NCBI GenBank assembly: GCA_027886185.1
Contig: WOAB01000041.1
Location: 1,798,001-1,862,000 of the forward strand
Reading direction: 5' to 3'
Source of the DNA: Rheum nobile
Lineage: Eukaryota; Streptophyta; Magnoliopsida; Caryophyllales; Polygonaceae
DNA: 64,000 nt
In this document: in pieces, positions 1-12,099 of the stretch
How positions within the stretch are numbered: the first letter of the stretch is position 1
How the letters are laid out: every line of letters starts with the position of its first letter
Translations under genes and position numbers: made by a program
Notes under the pieces: generated by a model
The model's input: the letters and a program-made list of their open reading frames with translations, nothing else
Told to the model about the DNA's origin: nothing
Databases searched by the model: none

Positions 1-16
1 ACACAACCCTTTCACC

Positions 17-1483
17 ATGTCTACTCCTTCATCTTCTTCTACCCTCGCCATTGATGTCTCTAGCTTTACTGAAGAACAACTCGCGGCCCTCAAGCACTCC
101 ATCGAAGCTCTCCAGGCGGCTATGACTCCACAATCCAAAGTCTCCACCTCCATGGCTGCTGTGGTGGACATCGCCAAAGAAGCTACATCCTCAATCGCCG
201 AACTCAATGAGGAACAGCCTAAGGGGGAACAGCCATCCGTGGAACCGGTCCCAGAAACTGACACCTCTAAAGAAATGGTGACAATCTCTGAGCCTGAAGA
301 AGAAGTGGAATCTCCTCCCAAATCCAAAGAAGCTGAAGAGGAGGAGGCCATGGCTGATATGGAGGCTGAGCTGGGTCACCAACCTCTGGAAACAGTGGAG
401 CCTAGTCGCAAAAGAAAGCACTCCGTTGGCGCCGCCAACGAGGAAGAAGAGGAGAACCCTGATGTTGTGATCACAGGGGAACTGAGAGCGTCCACTCCGA
501 CCAAATCTGTCGCCGGTGAGACCACTCTGGGCACTCTCAAGACAAGGCTCCGATCTGCAAAGAAGGTCGAGGCCAAGTCTGAGCCCAGGAAGAAGGCTAA
601 GCTGGAAGACAGGGCTGTTGATGGGAAGAAAATGATTCCCCATCTCCTCATCCCAGATGGATTCCTCATCACCAATAACTTCACTGATGTCTTGGAGCGC
701 ATCAAGTTTCAAGGCTGGGAACAATTTCTCTCCAACAGTGTCATGGCCAATCCAGACCAAGTCAAGGAGTTCTATCGTTCCTTCCAGCTCAACACCAGTG
801 CTACAATGGTGGGAACAGCGAAAATTCAAGGGGAAACGCTATCCTTCACTACTTCAAAGGTGGGTCGTCTTTTGGTTGTCACTGCTGAGGGGTTTGGCGA
901 AATTTCTGAGAAAAACGCCGACGCCATGAAAGCGGCCAAGGAGGCAAGCTCTGAGAGGCTGTTTAAGTCAAAAATCCCAGCCACTCATGTGTCCGCTCTC
1001 ACTCTGCCCCAGCGAATCGCCCACCATATCATCATGAAGGCTGTGGTTCCCAGGCAAGAAAAGAGGAACACCATCACCTCCACTGATTTGCTGTTGCTGG
1101 ATAGATTCTAGAACATGGAGAAGATTGACCTTCCACAGATCATTCTATAGCACATGGCTAAGTGTAGTGCCAAAACCCACTCCCTTGCTTACCCCAACGT
1201 CATCAAACTGATTCTGCAAGCAGAAGGTGAAGTTCCCATGGTCACTGAGCTCGACATGGTGAACGTAAATAAGATGCAGTTCCAAGGCGACACAAAGGGA
1301 ACTCTGCATGTGTCTGATATTCTGAAGAAAGAAGCTGGAGAGGGCACTTCCAAAGGATCTAAAAGTGCTTCAGTGCAAAGTCAGATGCTCAATGAGTTGC
1401 GTGAAATCAAAAACATCTTGTCTCTGCTTCTTGAGTATTTCCTCAACAAAGACAAGGCCCAGAAGGAGGATTCTGAGTCTTGA
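17..1483 (+). pseudogene. Late extra ORF of an LTR retrotransposon, broken by two stops
   Basis: The frame is open from the ATG at 17 but has TAG stops at 1109-1111 and 1148-1150. It then stays open in the same frame to 1483, so this reads as one decayed gene of about 488 codons. The first half is acidic and Glu/Ser/Pro-rich with basic patches. Around residues 210-350 it resembles the 'putative plant transposon protein' domain (PF20167 type), with a motif like GWEQFLSN followed by VKEFYRSF. The tail is hydrophilic with a predicted coiled-coil stretch near LNELREIKNILSLLLEYF. A polypurine tract and an LTR follow directly, so the ORF sits where SIRE and Athila elements carry their extra, env-like gene. 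The rest of the element lies left of the window. The family call comes from motif recall; no alignment was run. Confidence 0.6.
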
Positions 1484-1964
1484 GTGGACATCTTTCCTTA
1501 TCCAGCCCGTCTGACCCTCTTCTCTTGAAATTTTTATATGTTATCTTGTTTAAGTGTTTGCATTGTGATTTTTTACGGTTGTTTGCCTGATCGTTCCTTG
1601 CTTTGTGTAATCAATTCCCTGCATTATGAATGAACTTGTCTTTGCTGGTAACTGTTGCTTAGTCATGTTGTTCCACTGGCAAATTTTTTGGTCTTTTGAT
1701 GATGCCAAAAGGGGGAAGTATGGAAATTGTGTGATAACTCAGATTAAGAGAGGTAACAGTTAACTGTTCCCAATTCTTTGAGAATTTCTGGACAGTGCCA
1801 GTGCTGAGGGGGAACGATGATGCAACTTGGAAGTATGAATTGTAATTATTCATTTGATATAAAATTTTTGCTTATACGTTTAAACTGAGATACATGTTGA
1901 TAGATATTACTTTGCTTATTACTCTGTTTTGATTGAACAATTTTTGAATGGGTTTGTCATCACC

Positions 1965-1977
1965 AAAAAGGGGGAAA
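1965..1977 (+). other. Polypurine tract (PPT) of the first LTR element
   Basis: An A5-G5-A3 purine run lies immediately before the TG that opens the LTR. A near copy of the same context (GATGCCAAAAGGGGGAAG) occurs about 260 bp upstream near 1700. Repeated PPT-like purine blocks after the last ORF are typical of SIRE-type plant elements. Confidence 0.7.
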
Positions 1978-1978
1978 T

Positions 1979-2797
1979 TGTTGGAACCTTGATAGTTCCC
2001 TCTGGTTTTGATGATAAACACCATTAGGTTTTATGGTTTTGTGTTATTCCTATGAGTTCCAGGTTTCATGAAAGGATAAAGGAACAATGGAAAAACAGTG
2101 AAGAAGAGAAAACAGAGGAGCACATTGGAAAGCTGTGACAACAAAGAACAGTGCCCGCGCAAACAATTGGGAAAGCTGGAAAGCGCGTGGCGCCTATACA
2201 AGGAAAGTTTCTTTTATGGAAACGCCACGTCTGAGGAACAATGCGAGAACACAGAGATACGCCAGCTGTTCCCAGACAGACTCGATTATACAAGGAAACA
2301 AGATTTCGTGTTTTACTTGGAGAAGAAGAAGAAGAAGAAGATATTGAGTCTTAGGAAACTTTATAGATGGAAACTAATTGTTTATCAGATTTAGAGTTTA
2401 TTTGGAAATGATTTTTGTCATAGTTACCATATGTGCTTATAGTGTGATATTTGGTAATAGGATCTTTGTTAGACCCTATATATAGATGAGAATTATCTTG
2501 GGGAAAGACATCTCAGCTATTGTCATCCAGAGCTCTTGTGAACTGAGATCGGAAAGCTAAAGCAAGGTACGGGTAGTTATTGCTTTGGTTTTTGTTTGTA
2601 CTTGTGTTGGTTAGAGGTGATTGCACTCAAAGTCTTTAGCTTAGGGTATAGGTGGAGATAAGACTTGTGAAATTGTACAACTCTAATAATACAAGTATTC
2701 GTTTTGGAACTTTGTTTTTACTTTGAATCTTTACTTATTTCCGCTGCCCAGGGATCAGTCACATAGTTCCCTGATTAAACACACTAACGATTCAACA
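1979..2797 (+). mobile_element. LTR (3' LTR of a SIRE/Athila-like element)
   Basis: The 819-bp segment opens with TGTTGGAACC and closes with ACGATTCAACA, giving TGTTG...CAACA inverted ends. It follows a polypurine tract. A TATA-like sequence (CCTATATATAGATG) near 2475 fits an internal promoter. The partner 5' LTR is outside the window, so no target duplication can be tested; the five bases after the LTR are ATAGC. Confidence 0.75.
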
Positions 2798-4038
2798 ATA
2801 GCCTAGTCCGTGACGGATTGAATACTTTGCAGAATCTGTTTTTTTTTACTGTGACTCACTAAATTTTTTTTTGAACAGGAAAATAATGAACTTTATATTG
2901 GGCTTAACGACCTAAGCCTTAATAATGAGTTTGCATCAACATCACAAAATGGGACGTCTTCTTCGTACATGCTCGGCGATGGATTTGTACCATAAGAATC
3001 ACTTCCGTATTTTACGCTTCACGATGGATTTGGTCATGTATTTATAACTCCAGAATCAATTCATCGGTTTGGCTTCCCACCATTGCACACACAGCCGCGA
3101 TTTGGGGTACCCTTAGAGGATGTAAACCAAGTTTCAGCTGATTATTCTGAGTTGTTATTGTAAGCCAGAATCAATTCCTCGGTTTGGGTTATCTACCTAT
3201 CCAACTCTCCCTAGTCCGTGACGGACGAACGCATTTCATCCGTGATGGGTGAAACTCGTTGTCTTCCTCCGAGGACTGTCAAACGACAATGGCGGGATGG
3301 AAGAGGCCCCCATCACTCCGCTTACCCGAAATTCGACCAAACCCTTATGCTTAACAAATTAGTAATGCACAAAATCAATTTTAAACGCTCCATAACAAAA
3401 ATTCAAGTTCATAACACCCAAAAATCAAGTTTAAATATTCAACCAAACCCTAATGCACAATGAACAAATTATTAAGCCAAATCCGAAAATTACCTTACCA
3501 ATTGCAAGAATTTGATGAGGAAGAACGAATTTGATGAGCCAATCCACAAATTTGATGAAGAGAGATGCTTGGATGATGAAGAGGAAGAGAGATTGATTTT
3601 TAGGGAGAGTTGGAGAGGTAGAGATGGTTTGGGTGAAAGAGGAATGCGAGTGACATAAATTATAATTTGATAAAATTATGTATTTATATGTATAGAGTGA
3701 GTGTTATTAAGTAAAATAGGGTGGGCTTCAAATAACAATGCCCTAAATATAGCCTATTAGGTGACAATCACAAATATTAGATAGGAAAACTATATGTTAT
3801 TCTTCATCTAACCTAGCAACATAGTATGATATTTCTAAAAATGTTGTACAATTTCTACAGCGAATTACATTTTAAAGTCTAGTCCAAGTCTCCTAGATGA
3901 TATCTTCAAGTCCAGGAAATATCCCGGAAAATAACCAAAAAGGGACCAAATGTTTTTGTAAAAGCATTGGTAGAGTTTACTTGGATTATTTGGAAGTCAA
4001 AGTCAGTCTTTGTTAATGGGGTCTTCCTTGGGTTGACT
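2798..4038. other. Intergenic spacer before the CNGC gene
   Basis: There is no convincing coding region. It contains two stretches with the motif TCCGTGACGGA (near 2806 and 3213), also found in arrays at the ends of the MULE at 24.5-26.6 kb. It also has two copies of a phrase close to CAGAATCAATTC(A/C)TCGG near 3051 and 3168. The rest is AT-rich, and its right end should hold distal promoter sequence for the CNGC gene. Confidence 0.5.
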
Positions 4039-4045
4039 TATAAAG
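4039..4045 (+). promoter_or_regulatory. Candidate TATA box of the CNGC gene
   Basis: TATAAAG on the coding strand lies about 290 bp upstream of the ATG at 4327, followed by a CT-rich stretch. Distance and orientation fit a plant core promoter with a 5' UTR of roughly 230-260 nt. It is inferred from sequence only. Confidence 0.4.
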
Positions 4046-4326
4046 AGTCTCACTCTCTTTGAATTGTTCAAATTGACCTCTCTTGTGGTTGTTATGTGTG
4101 TTCAAGGGAACTTCTTCTGCTTTAAATCTAAACCACATTGCAACATAATTCACAGAGGAAATGGTTTTACTAGTTTCCTCCCTCTTTGCTATTTTATAAA
4201 ATCAAGCCTTTTGAGCTGCTGAATTTTGGCATCAGCTTTCATTTTTTTACCCTTCTTGAAAAAATTATCCAGGCCCTTGGATTAATTTGAACCAGAACCA
4301 TGAGCATACAATTAACTGAAGCTGCT

Positions 4327-7300
4327 ATGAGCTCCAGAGACCAGAGATTTGTCAGGTGAATTCCCATATACAGATGAAATACATGGCCTTATTTTTCAAT
4401 AAAAACCCATTTTTCATCACTAATTCTGTCTCTATGATGACTCCAAAAAAAAGGTTTAATGATGAGCATTCAGGAGTGCTATCTCCTCCTGATCGCAACC
4501 ACCTCCCAACAGTCTCATTCTCAGGGCCTGAGAAAAGCAGCAAAGGGCAAAATGGTCATTCAACCAGGCAAGGGTTCCTCCAGAGAACCATTCTGGACCC
4601 ACAAGGGTCATTCCTGCAGAAGTGGAACAAGATTTTCTTGATTGCTTGTGTTGTGTCAGTTGCAGTTGACCCACTGTTTTTCTACATCCCAATCATAGAC
4701 GATGAGAGGAACTGCTTGGATTTGGACACGACGCTGATGATTGCAGTTTGTGTACTTCGGTTCTTGACCGATCTCTTCTACATGCTGCATATCATTCTCC
4801 AGTTCCGAACCGGGTTCATTTCTCCGTCGTCCAGAGTCATGGGGCGAGGGGAGCTCAACACGGATCCTCTAGCCATTGCCAAGAGATACATCTCCTCTTA
4901 TTTCTGGATTGATGTTCTTTCTGTGCTCCCTCTCCCACAGGTAATATACAATACAATCATGATCTCACATGCTTTAATTCTAGATGTCATTAATCTTGTT
5001 AAAGTCCGGTGGGCCCAGTAAACAGGTAGGTAGACTGGGAATCGTGCACGCACATATACAGATAAATCCGGTACATAAACCCGATGTGTTTCATACTAAA
5101 ACCAATTGTTCTTGTTTTAGTCCAATTTCCTATGCGGGATAACTTTTATCTCCACGGATCTTTTATCCTGTATTGAGTTTAGCAGATTTGCTGCTCAATG
5201 GGACTTTTGCAGAATGATGTTGTATGAAAGTTTATAGTAAACCTTGTTTTCTTAAAAACTGCTTATCACCCTTTAAATGAAAAAGTAAAACATTCACCTT
5301 CTGTTATTCATATGGCATCTATGGTCATTTTCCTGCTAGTAGATTGTCATAAACTGGTGATGTAACACTAACATGATTCATTATGCTGTGACAATTTTTG
5401 CAGCTAAAACGGAAATATAAGCTTAGGTGACATTTCGTTATTGGAATGCATATATATAAACATGTGGCTTTCTGCAATTTCAAATTTTAGAGTGATTTTG
5501 TGAAATACTTTGATGAACTATGATTCCTTAGCCTTTTCGGAGGAGAAAAACTCTTTAAAAGCTATATCTTATATACAGTTATCACTTCATGAATGAATAT
5601 AGCTTATAGGGACTTTGATGAGTTTTCTTCTTGTGGAATCAAGTGGTTAACCTTCCCCATTAATCATCTTCAGCTGGTGGTGTTACTTGTCGTCCCAAAC
5701 TCAAATAATCCGATCCCCAAGGCTACGAAGCACTTTCTGAAGATAGTCATCTTCAGCCAGTACATCCCAAGACTCATTCGGATTTGTCCAGTGTACAAAG
5801 AAATGACGCGCACTTCTGGCATCATTACTGAGACCGCCTGGGCTGGAGCTGCTTTCAATCTCTTCCTCTACATCATTGCAAGCCATGTAAGATTCGCGTA
5901 ATCCGTCCTGGATACTTCACACTTTATAGCTTTGTCAAAAGAAGTGCTTCATTTACTTCTTTTTGAAGTGAGGCCAATGTTTTTCATGTGGGTTTCTGTT
6001 GGGTTCTGAGATTTCAGGTGGTTGGATCATTTTGGTATCTATTTGCTATAGACCGGCAAAATAAGTGCTGGCATAGCGAATGTGGGAAGCACCCGGAGTG
6101 CAACCTGGAATACTTGTACTGTAAGAAGAGTAACATAACTGGCCAAAACAGTATAATGTTATCATTTCACACTTGCATTTTGAAGAATCCTGATGACATA
6201 GATGATCAGCCTTACTTCAACTACGGGATTTTCTACCCAGCACTATCTACCGTAGTCAGATCAAGAGATTTCCCTCAGAAATTGCTCTACTGCTTCTGGT
6301 GGGGTCTCAGAAATCTAAGGTACGTGTAGTTTATTGTTTTGTAGCAGCAGATATTTTGCTACTTAGCCGTTTTTCGGAAGCTCATGCAACAACTTGTTTC
6401 TTCTGCAGTTCTCTTGGCCAGAACCTCCAAACAAGCCCATTTTTTGGGGAAAACTTGTTTTGTGTCTTGATTTGTGTTGGCGGTTTGGTTCTATTTGCAC
6501 TGCTTATTGGCAATATACAGGTAACTAACATGTTATGTTATTGTAAGAAATGTGTGGCTATGGATCATGTATAACTTGTAGCAAAATGGACAGAAATACC
6601 TGGAGTCAACCACAGTTAGAGTGGAGGAAATGAGAGTGAGAAAACGCGATGCAGAGCAGTGGATGTCTCACCGTCTACTCCCTGAGAACCTAAGGGATAG
6701 AATCAGGAGGTATGAGCAGTACAAATGGCAAGAAACTAGAGGAGTTGACGAAGAGAGCCTCATCCGCAATTTTCCCAAGGATCTCAAAAGGGATGTAAAG
6801 CGCCATCTCTGCTTATCTCTTTTGATGAGAGTGAGTTCATTACCTCTAAACCATAAAACTTGTGTTGAGAGTCAATTGAGAGTACACATCGGAACTGTGA
6901 GGCATCCAAGTCTAGTATATAAGTAGATGGGTTACTCCTCCTATTGCCAATTGGTTTTAGGATGGAACCCCGTTGGGCTTATGTGTTGGGCTTGGGTGGG
7001 CTTTTGGGCTTAAAAGTACATCTCCCCACAACAACGTGTTTAGCCTATATTTTCCAAATTGGTCCTAGAAATAATGATGCTAATGCAAGTCCTGCGATTA
7101 CCCTATCAGGTGCCTATGGTCAAGAAGATGGATGAACAACTCCTAGACGCAATGTGTCACCGTCTGAAGCCAGTGCTTTACACGGCTAATAGCTCCGTTG
7201 TGCGCGAGGGGGACCCGGTTGATGAGATGCTCTTCATAATGAGAGGACGGCTGAAAACCATGACTACAAATGGTGGAAGAACCGGCTTCTTTAACTTGGT

Positions 7301-7991
7301 CCATCTAGAAGAAGGCGACTTTTGTGGGGAAGAGCTGCTTACTTGGGCTTTGGATCCAGTTTCCTCCTCCAACCTTCCTATCTCAACTAGGACTGTCCAG
7401 ACTATAACTGAGGTTGAAGCCTTTGCTCTGTTGCCTGATGATTTCAGGTCTGTTGCCTCACAGTTTCGGAAGCTTCACAGCAAGCAAATGCGACACACTT
7501 TCAGGTATCTTTACTAAGCAAAAATGTCATTGGTTAAAAATACAAATATTTCTGATGAGAGTTAGTATGACACATTCATGATATAAAAGGTCATTGGTTC
7601 AAATGTCCAACTTTCTATTGTAGTGACAAGCAAAAATGCTTCAGCCATGAAATATAAATATATTCCCAACTTGTATAGGTTCTACTCACAACAGTGGAGG
7701 TTGTGGGCGGCGGGTTTCATACAAGCAGCATGGAGACAGCATTGCAGGAGGAAACAGCAGGAGAAAGCACAAAGAGACAGAGAAGAGAAGTTGCAGGATG
7801 CTCTGGCAAAAGGAGGAGGAAGCTCCCTAAGCTTTGGTGCCACCATTTACGCGTCGAGGTTTGCTGCCAACGTATTGAAAAGTACTCGACGAAGCTCTGA
7901 TGTAAGTAAGCCAATACCATTTAAGCGGTTGCCCTCCCTTGTAAACCTACAGAAGCCTGCAGAACCCGATTTCGGCTCTGAAGACGACTAG
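4327..7991 (+). CDS. CNGC: Cyclic nucleotide-gated ion channel, group I-type CNGC (8 coding exons)
   Basis: Join: 4327-4355, 4454-4940, 5674-5886, 6018-6319, 6409-6520, 6594-6830, 7110-7504, 7679-7991. All introns are GT-AG and phases agree, giving 695 aa, a usual CNGC length. The product is a plasma-membrane cation channel (mainly Ca2+/K+) with six membrane segments. Exon 1 gives the short N-terminus ending in RFVRFND, matching the conserved CNGC start. The pore filter is GQNL at about 347-350. The cyclic nucleotide-binding domain covers roughly 461-590, with the phosphate-binding cassette (GEELLTWALDP) and hinge (SNLPISTRTVQ) at 533-557. An IQ calmodulin-binding motif, FIQAAWRQHCRRK, lies at 605-617. 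An in-frame ATG at 4300 would add nine residues. Group I is inferred from remembered relatives; the exact paralogue is not resolved. No frameshift or premature stop is seen. Confidence 0.93.
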
Positions 7992-8965
7992 TTTTGGCTT
8001 CAGAATGTAGAGGAAGTGACTAGTTTCTTGTAGTGAAAACAAAGTTCCTATGTGCTTTTTTTACTTCCCTCCAATTAGGCTGAATTGTAGGTAGAGAGTG
8101 GGAGTTGGACTGGTATAGATCTTGGAACTTTCATTGTATCTTGCATTGTAATGTTCTAATAATACAACATTGTGGTGTTGAGAAACTGGAAAGATGCTTC
8201 TTGCCGTCTTTTTGCACGCCTTGGCAAGAAAAGAATGGATGAAAACTATGCATATCAATATTTGATTGTCGCAACAAGGACAATCTGAAACTGTTCAAAT
8301 TTTGTCAATGGTCATTGGGATAGGATGTTTACGTGCTGCATCTCATCGCAGCAAGAACCAAAGCTTATTAAGACCCAAGGACAATCTTACTTTTTTCTGT
8401 TTTTGCCTACACAAAACTGTGATTAGAAAGTGTTAAGAATTGAGATGCCAGTTTTATGACATTCTTTATTGTGCTTTAGCGTTCTATCATCTTGTACACC
8501 CTCACAAGATTTAGTTATGTTTTTGATGGTGATGGCAGTGTCTTTTTAGTCATTAATCTAGAGTATATGGGTTGTCTCAGCACAAAGATGAAGGGCCAAA
8601 TTCTAATTCTCCAGGGATACTCAATAACAAACAATAACACAAAGATGAAAGATAAAATACCAAATTCTAAGTCTCTAGGATTGCTCAGTTACAAACAATA
8701 GTAGAAAATCCTGAGATATAAGTGGCAACTGGCAAGTATTGAAATGCCTGCTCATGTGATTGCAGTTGATTGAAAAGGCTGTGCTATACAAAATTATTGC
8801 TGCATACAACTCCCAAATTCAACGAGAGACCACCTTAAAATCTTGGCAAGATTGCATGACAGAAAAATATAATGGAGGTTAAATTCTATCCATGTGTGAA
8901 ACAAAAGGTTCTGTACGCTGTCATATATGAGAGTCTGTGGATCTTCCTATAGAAATTGTGACGTG
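7992..8965. other. Convergent intergenic region: 3' UTRs of CNGC and F-box genes
   Basis: The 974 bp between the two stop codons lie tail to tail. The left part is T-rich with AATAAT near 8157, a possible poly(A) signal for the CNGC gene. No further ORF with family features is seen. Overlapping 3' ends of the two transcripts are possible but cannot be shown from sequence. Confidence 0.5.
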
Positions 8966-11366
8966 TTACAGAAGTTGCTGAGAGATCCGTATAGCCACAG
9001 CTTTTCCTTCGTCTCCTGTTCTCATCACATGATATTTTACTTGAATTCCTGGATATGGGGATTAGAAAAAACAAATGGTAGATGAGAATATGGTTATCCT
9101 CTATCCTAAGAAATAAAAAGATGAAACAAAAGAACGCTTAGTATCTAAATTGTGAATGATCACCTTCATTATCTTGTAAATTGGTATTGACTGCAACTGA
9201 ATGGAGATTAAGCTTTGTCTTCGGTTGCCAATCTGTGGGCTTTCCCAACCATGATGTGCTGAGCAGCTCTGCCAAATGTAACCAATTAAAAAATTGTCAT
9301 ATGCAACTCTAAACTTGATTATAAGACATAGGTGGTTTGCTAATTGATGAGAACTTGGCCCTTTCAATTAAAACTTTCAGATAAGATCAAATCAAGTTGC
9401 TATATCATATCAGAATTCAGTTTATTCATACCCACTACCCAGTTGTAGATTGGAAGTCAAGTCATTGCATTGGATTTTAGGAATACAGAGGCATAATGTT
9501 TAGTGATTGCAAATCTGAGCTAGTCATGGAAGTAGTCTCACCAGCAGTGGAATCATCTTTCAGGTACTTAAGATCAACTATGGCACCACAAGCTCCTTCG
9601 ACGTGCTTTCTTGTTTCATGAGTGCCCAACAAAGTATATTGCCAGCTACCATCTTTGAAACCATTGTGCTGGAAAAGTTCCACATGTCTTGCATCTAATA
9701 CCTGCATTGTCCCTGAAAAGAGAAGGCAGCATCCAAATTTCAAGATGAACACATCTAGCTATATGTTCAGCTGATTCCCTGTTCACATGAATGAATCCAC
9801 GCTGCAGCATTATTACAGTTTGACAGCCATGACGTGTAAGAATGAAACTAGCTAGTTATTCTTTTAATCCTTCTATCGTAATTAGACAAGTAAAAAGAGG
9901 CCTGCTGCTGTGGAGCATCCTTATGGTAGATGTTAGTGACAAGCAGTCTTGAGCTCACTAGTATGAACCAAATGAATTGGAGGTAGAAACAGTAGATTAC
10001 AGGTTCCTTACCATCACATGTGTTGAGATCACAGACTGGGCAACGGACAAGCTGCAGATCTGAAATGAGCAGTTATTCAAAACAAATAATCAGCCAGACT
10101 GAGGCAATCTTTATTACAGCTTTGAGGTAAATAGCGTAATGTGTAAATTGATTCAAATACCAGCTATCCATATCCCATCCTTAATGTTGGATAAGACAAG
10201 TGAGCCATTGTTTTTCAATGTCTTCTCCACCGTCTCATATGCAGAGATTATCTTGGGACAGGTCAGCTTATCCGTCAAGACTGCTAACGTTGAGCTGAAG
10301 GAGAAAGCACCAATACGCAGCCAATCTAAATTTCCACAAATGAAAATGACAAAATAGTTCAGAACTAAAAGAAATTTTCCAGGTACCAAATCAGTTTGTT
10401 GAAACAAATCACATGGCATTTGTCTGCTTCACGAACGAAGCAGCTTGTGTTAGCTCCATAAGCACATACAGATTGACTATAAAATCAAATTTATATGGTG
10501 ATTTTGATTTTAAGCTGTCAGGAACATTAGGATGCAACAAGTAACCTCATCTTCAATTTGACTTAATTTGTCCATTTTGACTTTTTGAAGAATTTGAACT
10601 AGTTTGTTTATTTGAAATTTTATAACGATACAACCTATAACATCAGTTTCATACTCCAATTACCCTTTTGAGTCCTCTGATATCATTCTATTCAAATAGT
10701 TTAGATTTTGCCTCAAAGCAATACAGCAAATATTACCATGGATTATTGGGACAAATTTAAATCTGTCATCTCATATACTAGCTAAATTGCATTTTTCAAT
10801 GAATTCCAAATGTACATGCGGAGACTAACATCAGATGACTTTAAACATAAAGGAGGAAATAGAGAAAGGAATTCACCAATATGTTTGTCCTTCTGTCGAA
10901 AGAAGTACGAGTGGCTTCCATCTGCAAGCAAATTATCAAAAAACCAAAATAGGTGTGAGCTTCCAAAACACAATATCCTCAGGGGAAAAAATACAAATCA
11001 ACGGAGATTTACTGCTTTATGACATTACCAACAGCAGAAGCGTACAGCTTGCACCACTTGAAGGCCACATTTCCAGGATCTGGAACCTGAAAGTCTCTCA
11101 TAAATGTAGATTTCCACACACTGTCTTCCATTGTGACACTGTAGAACCATTTACAGGTTGCGGCCAGCTTAACCAAAGACTTTCCATCTAAGAACTTTGC
11201 AATCTCAGTCCAGATGTCTTCCTCATAACTTCACAAAGGAGAAACGACCAGATTAGCAAAAGCAAATTCGACCTAATCAAATACACTACACGGATCAAAT
11301 GCGACTTTGCAACGAAGTAAACGGAAGAAGGGAGGGGAACGAATTTCAGCAATCTTACTCGATCAT
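8966..11366 (-). CDS. F-box family protein (7 firm coding exons, first exon uncertain)
   Basis: Firm exons, 5' to 3': 11228-11029, 10921-10877, 10325-10161, 10059-10012, 9712-9542, 9268-9164, 9048-8966. All internal junctions are phase 1 with GT-AG introns. The first firm exon encodes an F-box (YEEDIWTEIAKFLDGKSLVK..ATCKWFY), expected to bind SKP1 in an SCF ubiquitin ligase. Downstream is a plant-conserved C-terminal region with a CPVCDLNTCDG cysteine motif and a C-terminus ending IRISQQLL. The first firm exon needs a preceding exon ending in phase 2. Two candidates fit: ATG-ATC-GA at 11366-11359 before GTAAGA (274 aa; an in-frame upstream ATG at 11429 would lengthen it), or ATG at 11971 with donor after 11883 (301 aa). 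The substrate is unknown, and the family is recognised by motif, not alignment. Confidence 0.82.
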
Positions 11367-12010
11367 CAGTCTCGGCCTCGCACACACATTTTCTATTCCG
11401 AACACAATTTCAGATGCATTGATGCTCATATCAAAGCATAAAATTGGCTCAGAAAGTGCGATTTTAGTTAGCAATCAATCTAATAGAGTTTCATCATAGC
11501 CGAAACTAGATATCGCTCAAGATCAGCTACTGTTGAATTACGATGAAGCTAAAATTTTCAAAATCTACGAGCCAGAGAGCAGGAAGGCCAGACTGAGATT
11601 CACAGAAGTCAAAATCAGCTGAAAATCGAGCATGACAAATCTAATACAGAGATTTACATATCACGAGACAACTTCCGTACAAAATCGCTATTACAACAAT
11701 CAAATTCAAATTATGATTCGTCAATCAGCAAAACAGTTCTCAACTTCAAGAACGAACTCAATACCGCTTGAAAGTTGAAAGAATCAAGCGAACCAAACGA
11801 TTTCAAGGTAAGCAAACCTAACGAAGATGTATGAAGTAAAATTCAGCTCGAAAGTGAAAGGGAGAGTGGAGCTGCCAATTACCAGGAGAATGGAGGTAGA
11901 GGAGAGGTGAAGGAAGAGCGAGGAGAAACACAAGAGCAGATCGGTTTGTTTCTTCGCAGTCGTTTCCCCATTTCCGAATTTCGATCGATGAAAAATGGCT
12001 GGTGGAGAGA

Positions 12011-12019
12011 TTTATATAA
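12011..12019 (-). promoter_or_regulatory. Candidate TATA box of the F-box gene
   Basis: On the minus strand the bases read TTATATAAA, about 40 bp upstream of the candidate ATG at 11971. Transcription from here would include the 11883-11971 exon as coding or as 5' UTR. Inferred only. Confidence 0.4.
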
Positions 12020-12099
12020 GGCGGGAAGTTCGAACAAAGCATGATGGAAGGCGCAGCACCAAACGAATCGTTTTGAGACAGTGAAAAAGTAGTTACAGA

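Noticed and set aside
191..829. 212-codon minus-strand frame opposite the first ORF
   Set aside because: It is an antisense shadow of the Glu/Lys-rich ORF, with no family features.
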